A stretch of DNA of 64,000 bases from an uncultured Oscillospiraceae bacterium (GTDB lineage Bacteria; Bacillota; Clostridia; Oscillospirales; Oscillospiraceae). The stretch spans positions 1 to 64,000 of the forward strand of contig CALXDH010000012.1 in NCBI GenBank assembly GCA_944387015.1, read 5' to 3'. A program made the translations under genes and the position numbers. Position 1 is the stretch's first letter. Each line of letters opens with the position of its first letter. The notes under the pieces were generated by a model. The model worked only from the letters and a program-made list of their open reading frames with translations, was not told the origin of the DNA and searched no databases. This document shows, piece after piece, positions 60,412-64,000 of the stretch.

Positions 60412-61290
60412 TCACACTTTCTCCGGCACATACCGGCCCAGCAGGCCGGCGGGTTTGACCAGCAGCACCACGATCAGCACGGCAAACACGATGGAGTTTG
60501 CCAGGTTCGTGGAGATGTAGGCCTTGGCCATGGCCTCGATGATGCCCAGCAGCAGTCCGCCCAGGAAGGCGCCGGGGATGGAGCCGATGCCGCCGAACAC
60601 GGCGGCAGTGAAGGCCTTGATGCCGGGCATGGAGCCGGTGGTGGGCATCAGGGTGGGATAGGAGGAGCACAGCAGCACGCCGGCGATGGCCGCCAGGGCG
60701 GAGCCGATGGCAAAGGTCATGGAGATGGTGGCGTTGACGTTGATGCCCATGAGCTGTGCAGCGCCCTTATCCTCGGAGCAGGCCCGCATGGCCTTGCCCA
60801 TCTTGCTCATGTTGGTGAAGGCGGTGAGGGCCACCATGATCACGAGGCACACCACCACGGTCAAAATGGAGACATAGGGGATCTTCAGCGCGCCGCCGAA
60901 GAGGGAGAGGGAGCCGGAGATGATGGGGGTGTAGACCTTGGGTGCGGCGGACCAGACGAGCAGGGCCGCGTTCTGCAGGAAATAGCTCACACCGATGGCG
61001 GTGATGAGCACTGCCAGGGAAGGAGCTGCCCGCAGGGGCTTGTAGGCCAGACCCTCGATCACCACGCCCAGAACCGTGCAAACCAGCATGGCAAGGATGA
61101 TCCCCACGATGCTGGGCAGGCCCAGGTAGTTCATAGCGCAGAAGGAGATGTAGCCGCCCACCATGATGATGTCGCCGTGGGCGAAGTTGAGCATCTTGGC
61201 GATGCCGTAGACCATGGTATAGCCCAGGGCGATGATGGCGTACACGCTGCCCAGGCTGATTCCGCTGATTAAATAAGAGAGAAATTCCAT
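60412..61290 (-). CDS. livH: Branched-chain amino-acid ABC transporter permease LivH
   Basis: This 292-residue permease starts with the typical ISGISLGSVYAIIALGYTMVYGIAKMLNFAHGDIIMVGGYI and has about eight helices; the ATPase-contact loop is MRACSEDKGAAQLMGINVN. It lies 173 bp after livK, separated by a strong stem-loop, and ten bases before livM. Confidence 0.95.
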   Translation of the reverse strand: MEFLSYLISGISLGSVYAIIALGYTMVYGIAKMLNFAHGDIIMVGGYISFCAMNYLGLPSIVGIILAMLVCTVLGVVIEGLAYKPLRAAPSLAVLITAIGVSYFLQNAALLVWSAAPKVYTPIISGSLSLFGGALKIPYVSILTVVVCLVIMVALTAFTNMSKMGKAMRACSEDKGAAQLMGINVNATISMTFAIGSALAAIAGVLLCSSYPTLMPTTGSMPGIKAFTAAVFGGIGSIPGAFLGGLLLGIIEAMAKAYISTNLANSIVFAVLIVVLLVKPAGLLGRYVPEKV

Positions 61291-61400
61291 GAGACATATA
61301 CCTCTTTATCTCTGGGATTGGATGGAATGGAAGCCTTCCATAGCAGAAATGCGGACGGAGCGGATGTTCCGCCCAGATTTCCGCCATGGAGACGGCGGGA

Positions 61401-61445
61401 CGTGCGGCGGGCCGGCCGGAAATTTCCGGCCGGCCGTGCCGCACG
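61401..61445 (-). other. Strong stem-loop between livK and livH
   Basis: An outer stem CGTGCGGC/GCCGCACG encloses an inner GGCCGGCCGGA/TCCGGCCGGCC stem with an AATT centre. No T run follows on the minus strand, so it is better explained as an mRNA 3'-end stabiliser that raises binding-protein levels over the permeases. Confidence 0.65.
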
Positions 61446-61463
61446 GAGATCAGAAGGACGTGA

Positions 61464-62636
61464 TCAGGGCAGAACGTAGGTGCCGTTTTCGATGACCACG
61501 GCCATGGGCTCCTTGGAGACAGCGCCGGAGGCATCCCAGGTCATGCCGGCGCCGGTCAGACCGTCCACAGACAGAGTGGGCATCACAGCCACAACCGCCT
61601 CGCAGATGTCGGTGGAGGACATGTCGGGGGTGCATTCGGCAGCTTCCAGAGCGGCCTTGAGGATGTACACGGCGTCATAGGCGTCGGCGGCGAACTGGTT
61701 GGGGGTGTCGTCGAACTCTTCCTGATAGCTCTTGACGAAGTTCTGGGTCCGCTCATCCTGGGCATCGGCGGAGAAGGGGGTCAGCAGCATGACGCCCTCG
61801 GCCAGAGAGGTGTCAAAGCCCTCCATGGTCAAAATGCCGTCCATGCCGTCCACGCCGAAGAAGGTGGGCGCATAGCCCATGGCGTTGGCCTGGTTGAGGA
61901 TGACGGAGGCGGGCTGATAGTAGATGGGCAGGAACACCAGGTCAGCGCCGGCGGACTGGGCACCGGTCAGCTGCACGGAGAAGTCGGTGGCGGTGTCCTT
62001 GGTGAAGGTGCCCTCATAGACCACGTTCAGACCCTTGGCGGCAGCCTCGGTCACGAAGGTGTCGTGGATGCCCTGGGAGTAGGCGTCGTCGTTGCGGTAG
62101 ATGATGGCGATCTTGGCGTCGGGCATGTTCTCAGCCATGTAGTCGGCGGAGCCGGTGCCCTGGTTGGGGTCGGTGAAGCAGACCTGGAACACATTGTCCT
62201 TGCCGTCAATGACGTCGGTGGAGGAGGCGGAGGGGGTCAGCATGAAGGTCCGGTCCGTGTTGGTCACTGCGGAGACCGCCTGGGCGGCACCGGTGGTGGT
62301 GGGGCCAACCAGCAGCTGCATGCCCCAGTCCATCAGCTTGTTGTAGGCGTTGACGGAGGTCTCACCGTCGGCCACGTCGTCCTGGCTCTGGAGCTCAAAC
62401 TTGATGGAGCTGTCGCTGGCGTTGATCTCCTCCACGGCGATCTTGGCGCCGTTGGCGACGGCCAGGCCGTAGATAGCGTTCTCACCGGTCAGGGGGCCGA
62501 TGGTGCCGATCTTGAAGGTGGTGCCGGAAGCGGAATCATCGCTGCCGGTGTCGGTGGTGTCGGCGCTGCTGCCGCAGGCAGCCAGGCCGAGGACCATGGC
62601 GGCGGCCATGACGAGACTGAGCAACTTCTTTTTCAT
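61464..62636 (-). CDS. livK: Branched-chain amino-acid binding lipoprotein LivK
   Basis: This 390-residue lipoprotein has a signal peptide with lipobox LAAC near residue 22 and an acidic, Ser/Thr-rich linker. The Peripla_BP_6 fold follows (FKIGTIGPLTGENAIYGLAVANGAKIAVEEIN, LLVGPTTTGAAQAVSAV, VCFTDPNQGTGSADYM, IIYRNDDAYSQGI). It delivers leucine, isoleucine, valine or related amino acids to LivHM. AAAAGGAG stands before the ATG. Confidence 0.95.
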   Translation of the reverse strand: MKKKLLSLVMAAAMVLGLAACGSSADTTDTGSDDSASGTTFKIGTIGPLTGENAIYGLAVANGAKIAVEEINASDSSIKFELQSQDDVADGETSVNAYNKLMDWGMQLLVGPTTTGAAQAVSAVTNTDRTFMLTPSASSTDVIDGKDNVFQVCFTDPNQGTGSADYMAENMPDAKIAIIYRNDDAYSQGIHDTFVTEAAAKGLNVVYEGTFTKDTATDFSVQLTGAQSAGADLVFLPIYYQPASVILNQANAMGYAPTFFGVDGMDGILTMEGFDTSLAEGVMLLTPFSADAQDERTQNFVKSYQEEFDDTPNQFAADAYDAVYILKAALEAAECTPDMSSTDICEAVVAVMPTLSVDGLTGAGMTWDASGAVSKEPMAVVIENGTYVLP

Positions 62637-62670
62637 CGTTCGTTTCTCCTTTTGACAATGGAATTTATAC

Positions 62671-62702
62671 AAAAAAGCGGCCCCGCCATTGGGCGGAGCC
62701 GC
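62671..62702 (-). terminator. Terminator between the small hydrophobic gene and livK
   Basis: On the minus strand GCGGCTCCGCC pairs with GGCGGGGCCGC (one G-T pair), followed by TTTTTTG. It lies 17 bp after the small gene and 35 bp before livK. No separate livK promoter is clear, so readthrough past it may feed the liv operon. Confidence 0.8.
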
Positions 62703-62718
62703 ATTTCTGTCCAAACAG

Positions 62719-63012
62719 TTATGCGCGCGTTCGCATCCAAGGCGTACGTTGTCTTCCAAAAATCACCAGCACCAATACCAGAGCCAGCAGGAAGTTTACC
62801 AGAACCAGATTGGATACCAGGGTAATCAGGCCAATCAGGGTTACCAGGGTAATAATAATGGACGCCATAATAATGGCGTCCAGAATGGAGATAATGGCAT
62901 TGTGAGAGGCAGACTGCGTGCAGGCAGAAGCAGCCGCAGCGGTACGGGCAGAAGATGCACGCTGAGACATCGTGTAATCCATATGCATCTGCTTCATGGA
63001 AGACTGCATCAT
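62719..63012 (-). CDS. Small hydrophobic protein of unknown function
   Basis: This 97-residue product has a Met/Ser/Ala-rich N-terminus (MMQSSMKQMHMDYTMSQ) and a long hydrophobic stretch of about 45 residues (IISILDAIIMASIIITLVTL...LALVLVLVIF), enough for two membrane helices, then RQRTPWMRTRA. AAAAGGAG lies nine bases upstream of ATG 63012, and a consensus promoter and a terminator bracket it, all supporting a real gene. I do not recognise the family. An open frame on the opposite strand lacks these signals. Confidence 0.65.
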   Translation of the reverse strand: MMQSSMKQMHMDYTMSQRASSARTAAAASACTQSASHNAIISILDAIIMASIIITLVTLIGLITLVSNLVLVNFLLALVLVLVIFGRQRTPWMRTRA

Positions 63013-63071
63013 CGTGCTCAACTCCTTTTCCCGCCCCCGCGAATGGGGGGCCGCTCAAATAAGTTAGTCTT

Positions 63072-63100
63072 ATTCTAGCGACTGAGGCGGGAGTTGTCAA
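63072..63100 (-). promoter_or_regulatory. Consensus promoter of the small gene and possibly liv
   Basis: On the minus strand TTGACA (63100-63095) and TAGAAT (63077-63072) are separated by 17 bp, 59 bp upstream of the small gene. Confidence 0.85.
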
Positions 63101-63240
63101 TTAGAAAAAACGCCCAGTCCAACCGGAAAACTTTAACGAATTAGAAAAAAAATTGTGCAACACAGACAAAAATGCTTAACTGCAACTGGGAGACTTGCCT
63201 GAAGCGCCTGAGGGTGGGGTAGTGAAAAAATGCTTTGGGC

Positions 63241-63269
63241 TTGTGTTTTTTTTCATGTGGTCCTATAAT
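63241..63269 (+). promoter_or_regulatory. Transketolase promoter
   Basis: TTGTGT (63241-63246) and TATAAT (63264-63269) are 17 bp apart, 50 bp upstream of the start. The 300-bp divergent gap holds this promoter, the leftward promoter and no gene. Confidence 0.7.
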
Positions 63270-63319
63270 AAAACAAACCAGTACCATCTTCCGGCTGGAA
63301 CTGAAAATGGAGGGCGTAT

Positions 63320-64000
63320 ATGACGACGAGTGAGAAAAAGCAACTGATGGCCGCCGCCTGCAAAGTGCGGATGGGCGCCATCAAGGGCGTCCACGCGGCC
63401 AAGGCCGGGCATCCCGGCGGCAGCCTGTCCGCGGCGGACCTGTTTACGTACCTTTACTTTAAGGAACTGCGCATCGACCCCAAGAACCCCAAGTGGGAGG
63501 ACCGGGATCGTTTCGTGCTGTCCAAGGGCCACACGGCGCCGGGCCTGTACGCGGCGCTGGCGCTGCGGGGTTACTTCCCGGAGGAGGACCTGCTGACGCT
63601 GCGGCAGATCGGCAGCCATCTGCAGGGCCACCCCAACATGAACCTGACGCCCGGTGTGGACATGTCCACCGGCTCTCTGGGCCAGGGTGTCTCCACGGCG
63701 GCCGGCATGGCGCTGGCGGCCAAGTACCAGGGCAAGGACTGCCGGGTGTACACCCTGCTGGGCGACGGTGAGATCCAGGAGGGCGAGGTGTGGGAGGCCT
63801 TCATGTTCGCCCACCACTATAAGCTGGACAACCTGTGCGTCATCATCGACAACAACGGCCTCCAGATCGACGGCCGGGTGGAGGACGTCATGAGTCCCTA
63901 TCCCATCCCCGAGAAGCTGCGGGCCTTCGGCTTCCAGGTCTATGAGATCGACGGCCACGACTTCGAGCAGATGGAGACCGCCTTCAACCAGGCCCGTGAG
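63320..64000 (+). CDS. Transketolase N-terminal subunit (partial, cut by window edge)
   Basis: The first 227 residues are visible. KAGHPGGSLSAADLFTYLYF, RDRFVLSKGHTAPGLYAAL, MSTGSLGQGVSTAAGMALAA and the thiamine-diphosphate motif GDGEIQEGEVWEAF...NNGLQIDG are all typical of the N-terminal half of split transketolases, which work with a separate C-terminal subunit in the pentose phosphate pathway. GGAGGG lies six bases before the ATG. The gene runs off the window without a stop; a full-length fused transketolase cannot be excluded. Confidence 0.92.
   Translation, partial: MTTSEKKQLMAAACKVRMGAIKGVHAAKAGHPGGSLSAADLFTYLYFKELRIDPKNPKWEDRDRFVLSKGHTAPGLYAALALRGYFPEEDLLTLRQIGSHLQGHPNMNLTPGVDMSTGSLGQGVSTAAGMALAAKYQGKDCRVYTLLGDGEIQEGEVWEAFMFAHHYKLDNLCVIIDNNGLQIDGRVEDVMSPYPIPEKLRAFGFQVYEIDGHDFEQMETAFNQARE

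Noticed and set aside
62689..63078. Plus-strand frame overlapping the small hydrophobic gene
   Set aside because: It has no ribosome site, crosses the divergent regulatory region and runs over the terminator; promoter, ribosome site and terminator all support the minus-strand gene.

Overview
The window looks like chromosome of a GC-rich, Gram-positive anaerobic clostridium, most like the gut Oscillospiraceae (Flavonifractor / Intestinimonas / Lawsonibacter type). This is an inference from strong AGGAGG ribosome binding sites, TTGACA/TATAAT promoters, many intrinsic terminators and the gene repertoire (clostridial TypA, FatA-type thioesterase, split transketolase, YfbR-like phosphatase, c-di-GMP-I riboswitch). 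I cannot fix the genus.

Left edge (1-2321): one end of an integrated element. A small excisionase-like HTH protein and a tyrosine integrase lie against a tRNA-Arg(CCT) gene, followed by two 93-bp tandem units that each carry an intact tRNA-Arg 5' half joined to a degenerate 3' half. Then come core genes: serA (-), typA (+), two convergent copper-amine-oxidase-N-domain secreted proteins, and fumC.

9.9-18.3 kb: a complete arginine pathway from glutamate, in the order argG-argH-argC-argJ-argB-argD-argF, behind an ARG-box-like palindrome that overlaps the argG promoter. A cluster of stem-loops sits between argG and argH.

18.3-35.2 kb: a short XRE regulator divergent from a zinc-ribbon/OB-fold gene broken by a 16-bp tandem duplication; a membrane-anchored XRE protein; malQ; an operon of a TM1266-like small protein plus an NrtA/ThiY-like ABC transporter preceded by a structured leader with an intrinsic terminator; DegV; RidA; an acyl-ACP thioesterase; then a 1144-residue LRR/VWA surface protein behind a c-di-GMP-I riboswitch. 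After it come an FMN-dependent alpha-hydroxy-acid oxidase, a DUF4349 lipoprotein, an MBL-fold hydrolase and an SGNH hydrolase.

35.2-48.3 kb: a leftward cluster (cysteine desulfurase, MATE pump, RlmA-type methyltransferase, membrane protein, isochorismatase), a rightward cluster (mtaB, YfbR-like phosphatase, coiled-coil protein), an HD-domain protein, an ECF sigma factor with its DUF4179 partner, and recG.

48.4-64 kb: thyA-folA; an AraC regulator with a MATE pump; greA; an ArsC/Spx-like protein; a tRNA-dihydrouridine synthase; a PPC-domain protein; a small zinc-ribbon membrane protein; a stand-alone PTS-EIIC-like permease with a 38-bp palindromic operator next to a niaR-type repressor gene (a candidate niacin transporter); an unknown protein; the livKHMGF branched-chain amino-acid transporter; a small hydrophobic protein; and the 5' part of a transketolase N-terminal-subunit gene cut by the window edge.

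The observations most worth following are the c-di-GMP-controlled surface protein, the niaR/EIIC-like operator arrangement, the frameshifting 16-bp duplication, the attenuator-like leader of the ABC operon, and the tRNA-Arg relic array beside the integrase.
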